Numbered from the stretch's first letter, positions 1 to 5,895 are shown. The stretch: DNA of 6,642 nucleotides from Spirochaetales bacterium (GCA_031266855.1 JAISAF010000184.1:1-6642); one strand, 5' to 3'. A program made the numbers and translations. Notes: a model not told the origin generated them from the letters alone.

Positions 1-310
1 CGCCGCTTTCGCGGGGGGTGACTGGCTTGCACCGCGAAGGGCGCCAAACCGCGCGATTTTGCTAAGAAAAATCGCGTCCGCTGGTTATGGGCGCATAATT
101 GCCAGCGGCAATTATGTGCCCGCGAATTTGCATTTTGCAAATTCGCCCGCTGCGCGGCGCAAGGGATTGCAGCGGAAATCCCACAGGATTTGCATAAGCA
201 AATCCGAGGAATTGGAGCGGAAAGCCCGGTCGCCGCATCGCGGCGATGCGCCCGAAGACGGTCGCTTTCCGATAAGTATGGATTGTAGTGACCGCTTACG
301 CGGTCACGGA
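1..310. repeat. Array of perfect short hairpins upstream of livH
   Basis: This gene-free stretch is a chain of palindromes with different stem sequences. Stems I can pair are 3-6/11-14 (4 bp), 52-60/68-76 (9 bp), 94-103/107-116 (10 bp perfect, extending to 89/121 with one G-T pair), 122-132/136-146 (11 bp), 147-150/154-157 (4 bp), 163-168/177-182 (6 bp), 186-193/198-205 (8 bp), 234-240/244-250 (7 bp) and 288-295/300-307 (8 bp). Loops are 3-8 bases. An open frame in phase with livH runs through it, but its codons simply read the palindromes. No T-run follows any stem, so these are not ordinary rho-independent terminators. They most resemble clustered REP/BIME-type intergenic palindromes. I see no convincing promoter here; livH may be transcribed from upstream. 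Confidence 0.8.
163..230 (+). repeat. Left arm of 68-bp inverted repeat flanking the liv operon
   Basis: This segment matches the reverse complement of 3848-3915 at 65 of 68 positions by eye, with three substitutions and no gaps. It contains the 8-bp hairpin 186-193/198-205 with loop ATAA. Similarity continues weakly on the operon-distal side as a GC-rich stretch. On the operon-proximal side it stops at CCCGGT, where a different hairpin follows in each copy. Confidence 0.85.
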
Positions 311-330
311 ATGCGCTCACATCAGATTTT

Positions 331-335
331 AGGAG
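331..335 (+). promoter_or_regulatory. Ribosome binding site fixing the livH start
   Basis: AGGAG lies five bases before the ATG at 341. It decides the start against the in-frame ATG at 293 or the TTG at 59, neither of which has a comparable site and whose codons would read palindromic repeats. Confidence 0.8.
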
Positions 336-340
336 AAAAG

Positions 341-1207
341 ATGTTTCTTCAACAGGTGTTTAATGGTTTGGCGCAGGGCAGTACTTACGCGCTTATCGCG
401 GTAGGTTTTGCCCTTATAATCGGTACGCTGCGGCTGGTTACATTCTGTCATGGTGAGATCTTCATGCTGGGCGCTTATGTGGCGTTTACGGTTGTTTCAC
501 GCTGGCAGGGGCCGCTGCTGGCGGCTTTTCTTGTCGCGTTCCTGGCTTCCGCCCTTATTGGGGCTTTGGTTGAGTTCGTCGCGTTCCGGCTTCTGCGTAA
601 GGCGTCGCACCTGTCCTCGCTGCTGGTAACGATAGGATTTGCCACGGTATTCCTGAATGCCGCGCAGCTTATTTGGGGAGCGCAGACCCAGTCGTTTCCT
701 ACCAATATTGACAGCGCTTTTGAGTTTATGGGTATCCGCTTTACTTTTATTCAGATAGTTGTGTATGCGGTTACGCTCGTTATACTTGTTATGCTGCACC
801 TTCTTTTGAATAAAACGAAACTTGGAAGGGCTATCAGGGCTACCGCCCTTGATCACGAGGCGGCTTTTGTTATGGGTGTGGATGTCAATAAAATTTACTC
901 AGTCACTTTTGCTCTTGGTTCCGCCCTGGGCGGGCTGGCCGGCGTGCTTGTGGGGCTGTACTATAACGCGGTATATCCTATTATGGGCGGCATGATGGGC
1001 TTGAAGGCTTTCAGCGCCTGCATTCTGGGCGGGCTTACAAGTATACCCGGCGCTGTTGTCGCGGGTTTTTTCCTTGGGGAAATCGAAAATCTGGCGGTCG
1101 CCTATATTGATTCCGGTTTCAGGCACGTGTTTTCTTTCATGATTCTCATTTTCTTTCTTATTTTCCGTCCACGGGGATTGTTTGGCCGGAAGGATAGTGT
1201 GCGATGA
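341..1207 (+). CDS. livH: LivH-type permease of a branched-chain amino acid ABC importer
   Basis: Inner-membrane permease of a HAAT-family importer; it pairs with LivM to form the channel for leucine/isoleucine/valine or related amino acids and amides. The product is 288 residues, normal for the family. Residues 8-50 carry the family N-terminal pattern (NGLAQGSTYALIAVGFAL, then FCHGEIFMLGAY). Residues 162-181 (GRAIRATALDHEAAFVMGVD) are the cytoplasmic loop that couples to the ATPases. Residues 220-251 show GLKAFSACILGG and SIPGAV, and the end FRPRGLFG (275-282) is the typical terminus. The start at 341 has an AGGAG site. The stop overlaps the livM start as ATGA, so livM is translationally coupled. 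The family is clear; the exact substrate is not, because the binding protein is outside the window. Confidence 0.95.
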   Translation: MFLQQVFNGLAQGSTYALIAVGFALIIGTLRLVTFCHGEIFMLGAYVAFTVVSRWQGPLLAAFLVAFLASALIGALVEFVAFRLLRKASHLSSLLVTIGFATVFLNAAQLIWGAQTQSFPTNIDSAFEFMGIRFTFIQIVVYAVTLVILVMLHLLLNKTKLGRAIRATALDHEAAFVMGVDVNKIYSVTFALGSALGGLAGVLVGLYYNAVYPIMGGMMGLKAFSACILGGLTSIPGAVVAGFFLGEIENLAVAYIDSGFRHVFSFMILIFFLIFRPRGLFGRKDSVR

Positions 1208-2301
1208 AAAATATAATAACAAATATTGTGTATGCCTTCATCCGCGGTTTGCCTGTTCTGGCAGCCGTTTTGTTTTTTGGAACATTTCCGCTTTATGTAA
1301 AAAGCGATTATATTCTGCGGATTTTTATCCAAATTGGTATTTATGTCCTGCTGACTTCAAGCCTGAATATCGTAAACGGCTATACGGGGCTGTTTTCCCT
1401 GGCGCACGCGGCTTTTTTTGGCCTGGGCGCTTATGGTTCGGCTGTTATGTCTACGAAACTCGGTGTGTCGTTCTGGGCGGGTCTTCCTGTCGGGATTTTC
1501 GTGGCGGGATTTGTCGCCTATCTTATCGCGAAACCCACTCTGCGGCTCAAGGGTGTTTTTCTGACACTGGTTACGATGGGCTGCAATATGATTATTATGC
1601 TTATTTTTCTGAACTGGGACAGCGTAACAGGCGGTTCTCTTGGTATTATGGGGATACCCATGCCGGAACTCTTCGGTATGAAATTTCTGCGTCCCCTGCC
1701 GTATTACTATCTTATTATTTTCGCTGACATTCTTATTATTGTCCTTCTGGACAGGCTGATGCGTTCCCGCTTTGGTTTGACCCTGAAAGCCATCCGCGAG
1801 GATGAACGGGCCGCGGCGTGCAGCGGTATTCATGTCGCCCATTACAAAACAGTCGCTTTTGTTATGTCCGCGCTTCTGGCCGGACTGGCTGGAGCGTTTT
1901 ACGCGCATTATTACCGCTATATATCGCCGGAGGCTTTCAACTATACGGAAAGTTTCATTATTGTTACCATGCTTGCCTTTGGGGGACCGGGAAACATTCC
2001 CGGCCCGATTGTGGGCGCTATGATTCTGGTAGGGGTAACGGAAGCCTTCCGCGCGTTTTCGGATTACAGAATGGTCTTTTATGGAACGCTGCTTATTCTT
2101 ATGATGGTATTCCGTCCCAAAGGACTCTTTGGCGGGCGCGAGTATCCCATTACCATTACCTGGCCGCCTGTCAAAAAAACTGTATACAGCCGGGGCGACA
2201 GGTTTCTTGACAGCGCCGCCACAGACGCTAACGCTACAAACGCCGCTACAGCCACAGATGCCACAGACGCCGCGCCAGCCGCGGCAAAGGAAGAGCGATG
2301 A
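1204..2301 (+). CDS. livM: LivM-type permease with a long Ala/Thr/Asp-rich C-terminal tail
   Basis: Second inner-membrane permease of the importer, 365 residues. Family signatures are LNIVNGYTGLFSLAHAAFFG (54-73), GGSLGIMGIP (143-152), the ATPase-coupling loop RFGLTLKAIREDERAA (189-204), GGPGNIPGPIVGA (260-272) and MVFRPKGLFG (301-310). Most family members end shortly after that last motif. This one continues for 55 residues, the last 29 of which (337-365) are about half alanine with Thr, Asp and Asn, ending in KEER. The DNA there (about 2212-2290) is built of near-repeats of ACAGACGCC type, suggesting growth by slippage. The tail is hydrophilic and probably disordered. The gene overlaps livH and livG by four bases each. 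Confidence 0.95.
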   Translation: MKNIITNIVYAFIRGLPVLAAVLFFGTFPLYVKSDYILRIFIQIGIYVLLTSSLNIVNGYTGLFSLAHAAFFGLGAYGSAVMSTKLGVSFWAGLPVGIFVAGFVAYLIAKPTLRLKGVFLTLVTMGCNMIIMLIFLNWDSVTGGSLGIMGIPMPELFGMKFLRPLPYYYLIIFADILIIVLLDRLMRSRFGLTLKAIREDERAAACSGIHVAHYKTVAFVMSALLAGLAGAFYAHYYRYISPEAFNYTESFIIVTMLAFGGPGNIPGPIVGAMILVGVTEAFRAFSDYRMVFYGTLLILMMVFRPKGLFGGREYPITITWPPVKKTVYSRGDRFLDSAATDANATNAATATDATDAAPAAAKEER

Positions 2302-3077
2302 GTCTGCTGCACATTGATAAAATGCGGAAAGACTACGGCGGACTGAAAGCCCTGTCCGATGTGTCTTTCAACGTGGAACAGGGTGAAATTGTCAGTATTA
2401 TCGGGCCAAACGGCGCGGGAAAAACAACCCTGTTTGACTGCCTGACCGGCTATACTCCCAAAACTTCCGGCAGGGTATTTTTTGAGGGAAAGGACGTAAG
2501 CTCGTATCCGCCGCATGCCTTGAATAAAGCGGGTATGGCAAGGACATTCCAGCAGATACGGCTTTTTCCCAATCTGACGCTTATGGAAACCCTGAAAGTC
2601 GGTATGCACAGCCATACCCGCGGCGGAATATGGGCGGGAATTTTCCGTCCGTCATGGTACCGGAAACAGGAAGAAGAGTGCTACCAGAAAGGACTATCCA
2701 TACTTTCGCTTTTTCAGGAACGGCTTTTACCGCGCATAGATCAGAAAGTAATGGAACTCTCATACGCGAACCGCCGCAGAACGGAAATCGCGCGGGCGCT
2801 GGCGAGTGAGCCAAAACTTCTGCTGCTTGACGAACCAGCCGCGGGAATGAATCCCCACGAAACCCAGCTTGCCACCGACCTGATACGGGATCTGCGCAAA
2901 CGGGGAAACACCATACTTTTTATCGAACATGATATGAGCATGGTTATGAGCGTATCCGACAGGGTTATCGTTCTGGATCACGGGGTAAAAATCGCGGAAG
3001 GCAATCCTTCGGAAATCCAGAAGAACGCTGATGTGCTTGAAGCCTACATGGGGAGGCGCGGCTATGCTGAAACTTAA
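2298..3077 (+). CDS. livG: LivG-type ATPase of the branched-chain amino acid importer
   Basis: Cytoplasmic ABC ATPase that powers the LivHM permease as a heterodimer with LivF; 259 residues, usual length. Visible motifs are Walker A GPNGAGKT (36-43), Q-loop TFQQIRLF (83-90), Walker B LLLLDEP (174-180) followed by AAGMNP, and switch histidine H211 in FIEHDMSMVM. The C-terminal part (KIAEGNPSEIQKNADVLEAY) is the LivG-type end. The ABC signature is LSYANRRR (154-161), where LivG proteins usually read LSYGQ or similar, so the conserved glycine is alanine here. Both nucleotide-handling ends are otherwise intact and I expect the protein to work. It overlaps livM by four bases (ATGA) and livF by fourteen. 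Confidence 0.95.
   Translation: MSLLHIDKMRKDYGGLKALSDVSFNVEQGEIVSIIGPNGAGKTTLFDCLTGYTPKTSGRVFFEGKDVSSYPPHALNKAGMARTFQQIRLFPNLTLMETLKVGMHSHTRGGIWAGIFRPSWYRKQEEECYQKGLSILSLFQERLLPRIDQKVMELSYANRRRTEIARALASEPKLLLLDEPAAGMNPHETQLATDLIRDLRKRGNTILFIEHDMSMVMSVSDRVIVLDHGVKIAEGNPSEIQKNADVLEAYMGRRGYAET
3052..3056 (+). promoter_or_regulatory. Ribosome binding site fixing the livF start inside livG
   Basis: GGAGG lies seven bases before the ATG at 3064, inside the last codons of livG. It favours that start over the in-frame ATG at 3031, which would add eleven residues unlike any LivF N-terminus. Confidence 0.8.
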
Positions 3078-3777
3078 TGGCGTTTCCACCCGCTACGGAC
3101 AGATGCAGGTCTTAAGAAAAGTTTCCCTCGAAGTAGGAGAAGGCGAACTGGTGTGCCTTCTAGGAGGAAACGCCTGCGGAAAATCCACGACAATGAAAAC
3201 AATTCTTGGCCTGGTTGTTCCCTTTGAAGGAACGGTGGAATTTCACGGAAAAAAAATCAGCGGCCTGCGGCCCGCGGAAATAAGCCGCCTGGGAATTGTT
3301 CCCGTTCTGGAAGGCCGCAGGATATTTTCGGAAATGTCCGTGGAAGAGAATCTCATCATGGGCGCCTATCTGCGCAAAGACAAGGACGGCATTGCCAGCG
3401 ATATGGAAAAAATGTATTCACTGTTTCCAGTCCTGAAAGAACGCCGCAAACAAGCCGGCGGAACGCTATCCGGCGGCGAACAGCAGATGCTTGCTATGGC
3501 GCGGGCGCTGATGGCACAACCGAAACTGCTTGTAATGGACGAGCCGTCCATGGGGCTTTCCCCAAAATACGTGCAGCAGGGATTTGAAATGATCAGCACT
3601 ATACACGCCCAGGGTGTTTCCATGCTTGTCGTGGAACAAAACGCGAATATGGCGCTGTCGGTTGCCGACAGGGGTTATGTGCTACAGGTAGGCGAAATCG
3701 TTCTTTCGGGCCGCGCTTCTGAATTAAAGGAAAACGCCGCCCTGAAAAAAGCCTACCTGAACATACAGGCTACGTGA
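3064..3777 (+). CDS. livF: LivF-type ATPase of the branched-chain amino acid importer
   Basis: Second cytoplasmic ATPase of the importer, 237 residues, normal length. It starts MLKLNGVSTRYGQMQVLRKV, a standard LivF beginning. Walker A is GGNACGKST (34-42), a variant of GANGAGKTT that keeps the G-x4-GK-S/T core. The region 79-95 (VPVLEGRRIFSEMSVEE) corresponds to the usual VPEGRRIF block. The signature LSGGEQQ (135-141) and Walker B LLVMDEP (155-161) are canonical. The H-loop histidine is replaced by glutamine (VVEQNA, 189-194), which is normal for LivF. It overlaps livG by 14 bases and is the last gene of the coupled set; no clear terminator with a T-run follows. Confidence 0.95.
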   Translation: MLKLNGVSTRYGQMQVLRKVSLEVGEGELVCLLGGNACGKSTTMKTILGLVVPFEGTVEFHGKKISGLRPAEISRLGIVPVLEGRRIFSEMSVEENLIMGAYLRKDKDGIASDMEKMYSLFPVLKERRKQAGGTLSGGEQQMLAMARALMAQPKLLVMDEPSMGLSPKYVQQGFEMISTIHAQGVSMLVVEQNANMALSVADRGYVLQVGEIVLSGRASELKENAALKKAYLNIQAT

Positions 3778-3978
3778 TTCCCGCCCCGGTTGCGCATAAC
3801 TATCGTGCGGAAGAATTCGGGCGCCTTTTTGGCGCTCCGCGCCAAAAACCGGGCTTTCCGCTCCAAGTCCTCGGATTTGCTCATGCAAATCCTGTGGGCT
3901 TTCCGCTGCAATCCCTGGCGCGCGCCCGGCGGCTAAGCCTGGCCCGCAACCCGGAGTATGATTACAAAGAAAAATTTA
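3778..3978. repeat. Palindromic intergenic region after livF
   Basis: The spacer between livF and the SDR gene has no credible gene. It holds a 10-bp perfect hairpin (TTTTTGGCGC, 3826-3835, with 3839-3848, loop TCC). Its left half can alternatively pair as GCGCC/GGCGC (3821-3825/3831-3835), so two structures compete. The right arm of the 68-bp inverted repeat follows, with an inner 8-bp hairpin (3873-3880/3885-3892, loop TCAT), then a GC-rich tail. An open frame reads through from the livF stop region, but it only translates these repeats. No promoter for the SDR gene is evident. Confidence 0.75.
3848..3915 (-). repeat. Right arm of 68-bp inverted repeat flanking the liv operon
   Basis: This is the reverse complement of 163-230 with three mismatches in 68 positions. 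Together the two copies enclose livHMGF and nothing else that is recognisable. No transposase or target duplication is visible next to either arm, so the copies look like dispersed repeats rather than ends of a transposon. Confidence 0.85.
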
Positions 3979-4068
3979 CCGCTAAGTCGAAAACGGGCGA
4001 GGACGGGCAAGATCGAAGACGGGCACGGGCGAAAAAGTAAAAAAAAGAAGGAAAGAAAGAAAAAGCGG
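3979..4068 (+). repeat. Small intergenic repeat, CCGCTAAGTCGAA family, copy 1
   Basis: It begins CCGCTAAGTCGAAAAC (15 of 16 matches to the copy at 6525) and continues with degenerate units around CGAAGACGGGCA. A nearly pure A/G tract (4038-4065) follows, and the copy closes with AGCGG (4064-4068), which pairs with the opening CCGCT. The inner CTTCTTCGACTT end present in copies 2 and 3, and in variant form in copy 4, is missing here, so this copy is probably eroded. Confidence 0.65.
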
Positions 4069-4096
4069 ATAAAACCTATCATAAGGAGTCAGGAAT

Positions 4097-4930
4097 ATGG
4101 ACAGTAAACATCTAGTAAAAAAAACCGCCTGGATCACCGGATCGGGACGGGGCATAGGACAGGCAATCGCGCTGCGGCTCGCACACGCGGGGGCCGATGT
4201 GGTAATTCACGGTTCAACTATGAACTCGTCCGCGTATTTTGGCGAGGGAGAATCCCTGGCCGCTGTCGCGCGGAAAATTTCGGATGAAACCGGAGTCCGC
4301 GCGATGTATGTTACCGGGGATCTGTGCAAACCGGAAAACGTTCAGGATATGGTTCGTCAGATCCGCGGAGAGTTCGCTCATATCGATATACTTGTAAATA
4401 ACGCGGGCGGGGATTTAAGCGCAAAAGGAGCAGCCGGCCCGAACGCTGGGAAAATAGTGGAAGGCAATGACGCGCTGTTTCTGCCCTACGAGGACATACG
4501 CGCGATAATCGACCGGAACCTTTTTACCTGCATCAGCGTATGCAAGGAAGTCGCGCCCGAAATGATGGAACGCAAGGAAGGCTGGATCGTAAATATCGGC
4601 AGTATCGGGGGAACCTACGGTATGCAGCTTGGGGCGGTGTATGGGGCTACCAAGGCCGCGATACACAACTACAGCCGCAGTCTTGCGGGCATGCTGCGCC
4701 CATACGGAATATGCGTTAATGTAGTCGCCCCCGGAGGAACGCTTTCCCCACGGTATAAGGCAAGCCGCTCCATCGATGAAAAGCGCTTAAACTCCTATGG
4801 CTCCCTGGTTAGATACGCCTGGCCGGATGAAATCGCCGCCGCTGTGGAATTTCTTGTTTCAGCGCACAGCGCGCACATTACAGGACAAATCCTGCGCGTA
4901 GACGGCGGGGAACAGCTCTGGCCCGCATAG
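4097..4930 (+). CDS. Classical short-chain dehydrogenase/reductase
   Basis: NAD(P)-dependent oxidoreductase of the SDR superfamily, 277 residues, cytoplasmic. The Rossmann motif TGSGRGIG is at 14-21, D75 is in VTGDL, NNAG is at 101-104, and the catalytic tetrad reads N141, S169, Y182, K186 (YGATK). The end SAHITGQILRVDGGEQLWPA is typical of FabG-like members. Strand 2 ends VVIHGST without an acidic residue, which favours NADP(H) by family rules. A loop (about 105-131) between NNAG and the tetrad Asn is longer than in FabG and rich in Gly/Ala/Asn. AAGGAG at 4083-4088 supports the start. It follows livF by 319 bases of repeats on the same strand, so co-transcription is possible. The substrate cannot be read from sequence; a FabG role is unlikely without fatty acid genes nearby. 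Confidence 0.92.
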   Translation: MDSKHLVKKTAWITGSGRGIGQAIALRLAHAGADVVIHGSTMNSSAYFGEGESLAAVARKISDETGVRAMYVTGDLCKPENVQDMVRQIRGEFAHIDILVNNAGGDLSAKGAAGPNAGKIVEGNDALFLPYEDIRAIIDRNLFTCISVCKEVAPEMMERKEGWIVNIGSIGGTYGMQLGAVYGATKAAIHNYSRSLAGMLRPYGICVNVVAPGGTLSPRYKASRSIDEKRLNSYGSLVRYAWPDEIAAAVEFLVSAHSAHITGQILRVDGGEQLWPA

Positions 4931-4970
4931 CCTTCGCGCGGGTTATCCCGTGACAGCCAGAAAGAAATAA

Positions 4971-5049
4971 CCGCTAAGTCGAAGAAGTCAAATATATATA
5001 AAAAATGAAAAAATTTTACTCTTCTTCTTCGACTTATTTGACTTTGCGG
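4971..5049 (+). repeat. Small intergenic repeat, copy 2, forming a large hairpin after the SDR gene
   Basis: Left end CCGCTAAGTCGAAGAA, right end CTTCTTCGACTT to GCGG. TAAGTCGAAGAAG (4975-4987) pairs perfectly with 5024-5036 (13 bp). Alternatively CCGC-T-AAGTC (4971-4980) pairs with 5040-5049 with one T-T mismatch, and AAGTCAAAT (4985-4993) pairs with 5036-5044. The loop is A/T-rich. It may act as a 3' end structure for the SDR transcript, but no clean T-run follows. Confidence 0.7.
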
Positions 5050-5080
5050 CAGATCTACCGTACAGGCGAAAAAACCAAAA

Positions 5081-5109
5081 TTGCATAAATTAATAGTTTA
5101 AATTATTAT
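5081..5109 (+). promoter_or_regulatory. Possible promoter of the lipoprotein gene
   Basis: TTGCAT (5081-5086) and TATTAT (5104-5109) are separated by 17 bases in A/T-rich DNA, about 37 bases before the start codon. The -10 box differs from consensus at one position; the -35 box is weak. Confidence 0.4.
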
Positions 5110-5131
5110 AGAAGTATAGTATTTTTTTAGT

Positions 5132-5137
5132 AAGGAG
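5132..5137 (+). promoter_or_regulatory. Ribosome binding site pointing to an ATT start codon
   Basis: AAGGAG is followed by eight bases (AAAACAAA) and then ATT at 5146. No ATG, GTG or TTG lies in frame between the stop at 5131 and the ATG at 5329, so this site selects ATT. Confidence 0.65.
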
Positions 5138-5145
5138 AAAACAAA

Positions 5146-5553
5146 ATTAAAATAAAAACGGTTTTCCTTATTGCTGTAATTATTTTTTTCGGTTCGTGTT
5201 CAACAGTAAAATACGCGTTTGACCCGTCACTGCCTGACGATGAAGCCGCGACAATTATCCCATATTATGGACAGTTTAATATAATCAGTTATAACGACAT
5301 AGCAGTTGACTGGAAAATTGGCACAATAATGACGTATGAAGTAAAAATTCCTGCCGGCGAAACAGTATTTTTTCTTAATGTAAAGTGGAGGCTTGGTAAT
5401 GTCGTATATACAGGAGATAATCTGGGACTAAAATATAACTTCAAAGCAGGCAGAGTATACTATTTAACATTGGGATATGAGAACGGCCGGCATGGTCTGG
5501 ATATTGAAGACAGGACAACAAAGGAAACAGTTTTCCGGCCATTTTTTAAATAA
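5146..5553 (+). CDS. Small predicted lipoprotein, apparently starting at ATT
   Basis: From the ATT at 5146 the product is 135 residues. It opens with basic residues (KIKIKT), a hydrophobic stretch (VFLIAVIIFF, 6-15) and the lipobox F-G-S-C with Cys18. That is a complete lipoprotein signal of the relaxed kind seen in spirochaetes. The mature part is beta-rich, with KIPAGETVFFLNVKW (about 66-80) and FKAGRVYYLTLGY (99-111), which vaguely resembles small DUF2846-like lipoproteins; I do not assign it there. The in-frame ATG at 5329 (residue 62) lacks a ribosome site and would remove the signal peptide, although it gives the standard-code ORF. The protein is probably anchored to a membrane, function unknown. 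The gene is A+T-richer than the liv genes. A point mutation of an original ATG, making this a damaged gene, is the alternative. Confidence 0.7.
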   Translation: MKIKTVFLIAVIIFFGSCSTVKYAFDPSLPDDEAATIIPYYGQFNIISYNDIAVDWKIGTIMTYEVKIPAGETVFFLNVKWRLGNVVYTGDNLGLKYNFKAGRVYYLTLGYENGRHGLDIEDRTTKETVFRPFFK

Positions 5554-5582
5554 TCACGCGGCATACTTTGAAAAAAAAATCA

Positions 5583-5691
5583 CCACGAGGGCGAAGACTG
5601 GCTGGGGCGAAGACTGGCTGGGACGAAGAAACAAAGAGAGGAAGGAAAAAGAGAAAACGGGACTTTGTACCGGAACTTCTTCGACTTGCGG
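5583..5691 (+). repeat. Small intergenic repeat, copy 3, with 16-bp tandem units
   Basis: The left end (5583-5598) matches CCGCTAAGTCGAAGAC at 12 of 16 positions. Two exact tandem copies of GCGAAGACTGGCTGGG follow (5591-5606 and 5607-5622), with a partial third (5623-5630). A purine-rich tract comes next, and the right end is CTTCTTCGACTTGCGG (5676-5691). Short open frames through it are repeat translations, not genes. It lies just after the lipoprotein gene. Confidence 0.7.
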
Positions 5692-5733
5692 GTAAAATTT
5701 CTTTCAAATGCCCTGCCTGTGAAATGCTTACGG

Positions 5734-5762
5734 TTGACATTCTTAAAAAATAATTCTATAAA
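5734..5762 (+). promoter_or_regulatory. Near-consensus sigma70-type promoter of the macro-domain gene
   Basis: TTGACA (5734-5739), a 17-base spacer and TATAAA (5757-5762) differ from consensus at one position in total. Transcription should begin near 5769, at the foot of a 14-bp hairpin, giving a leader of roughly 150 bases before the macro-domain start. It sits right after a repeat element and a short unassigned stretch (5692-5733). Confidence 0.65.
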
Positions 5763-5765
5763 TAG

Positions 5766-5797
5766 AGCGGTTCAGAAACCTCAGTTTCTGAACCGCT
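5766..5797 (+). promoter_or_regulatory. Perfect 14-bp hairpin at the start of the macro gene leader
   Basis: AGCGGTTCAGAAAC (5766-5779) pairs fully with 5784-5797 around the loop CTCA. No T-run follows, so it is not a standard terminator. Its place at the predicted 5' end of the transcript could protect the mRNA or hide the start, but it may also be another dispersed palindrome. Confidence 0.7.
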
Positions 5798-5825
5798 TCG
5801 GGAATGGTTTCAATATAAAAACAGC

Positions 5826-5855
5826 CGAATTTGCCGCCATTTTGCGGCAAATTCG
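5826..5855 (+). repeat. Perfect 12-bp hairpin related to the one at 122-146
   Basis: CGAATTTGCCGC (5826-5837) pairs with 5844-5855, loop CATTTT. The outer part (CGAATTTGC/GCAAATTCG) and the loop core are shared with hairpin 122-146 upstream of livH, while CGC/GCG has been added or lost on both sides of the stem together. Confidence 0.75.
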
Positions 5856-5857
5856 CC

Positions 5858-5895
5858 AGACTTGTGAGAGAACCGGAAGGTTATCGAACAAGTCT
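5858..5895 (+). promoter_or_regulatory. Two-part stem just before the macro-domain start
   Basis: AGACTTGT (5858-5865) pairs with ACAAGTCT (5888-5895). Inside it AACC (5871-5874) and GGTT (5879-5882) close a GGAA tetraloop. The structure ends 22 bases before the ATG, close to a weak ribosome site. It could tune translation; no ligand class is recognisable. Confidence 0.45.

Noticed and set aside
59..340. N-terminal extension of LivH by 94 residues
   Set aside because: The frame is open only because it reads GC-rich palindromes; LivH homology and the AGGAG site place the start at 341.
1357..1908. 183-codon minus-strand frame inside livM
   Set aside because: It is the complement of a well-supported membrane protein gene; its composition (many His, Asn, Arg, Lys) is that of an antisense shadow.
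3826..3848. Rho-independent terminator of the liv operon
   Set aside because: The stem TTTTTGGCGC/GCGCCAAAAA is strong but is followed by A's that are part of the stem and then CCGGGC, not by a T-run.
163..3915. Composite transposon carrying livHMGF
   Set aside because: The bracketing repeats are only 68 bases, have no transposase or target duplication, and are internally palindromic; a dispersed repeat family is simpler.
3774..4040. 88-codon open frame overlapping the livF stop
   Set aside because: It translates the inverted repeat arm and repeat copy 1, with no plausible ribosome site or protein features.
5591..5622. CRISPR-like array
   Set aside because: The 16-base units abut directly with no unique spacers.
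5568..5753. 61-codon frame with a CPAC motif near its end
   Set aside because: The first two thirds are the 16-base units and the purine tract of repeat copy 3; a Cys pair in 19 remaining codons is not enough to call a protein.
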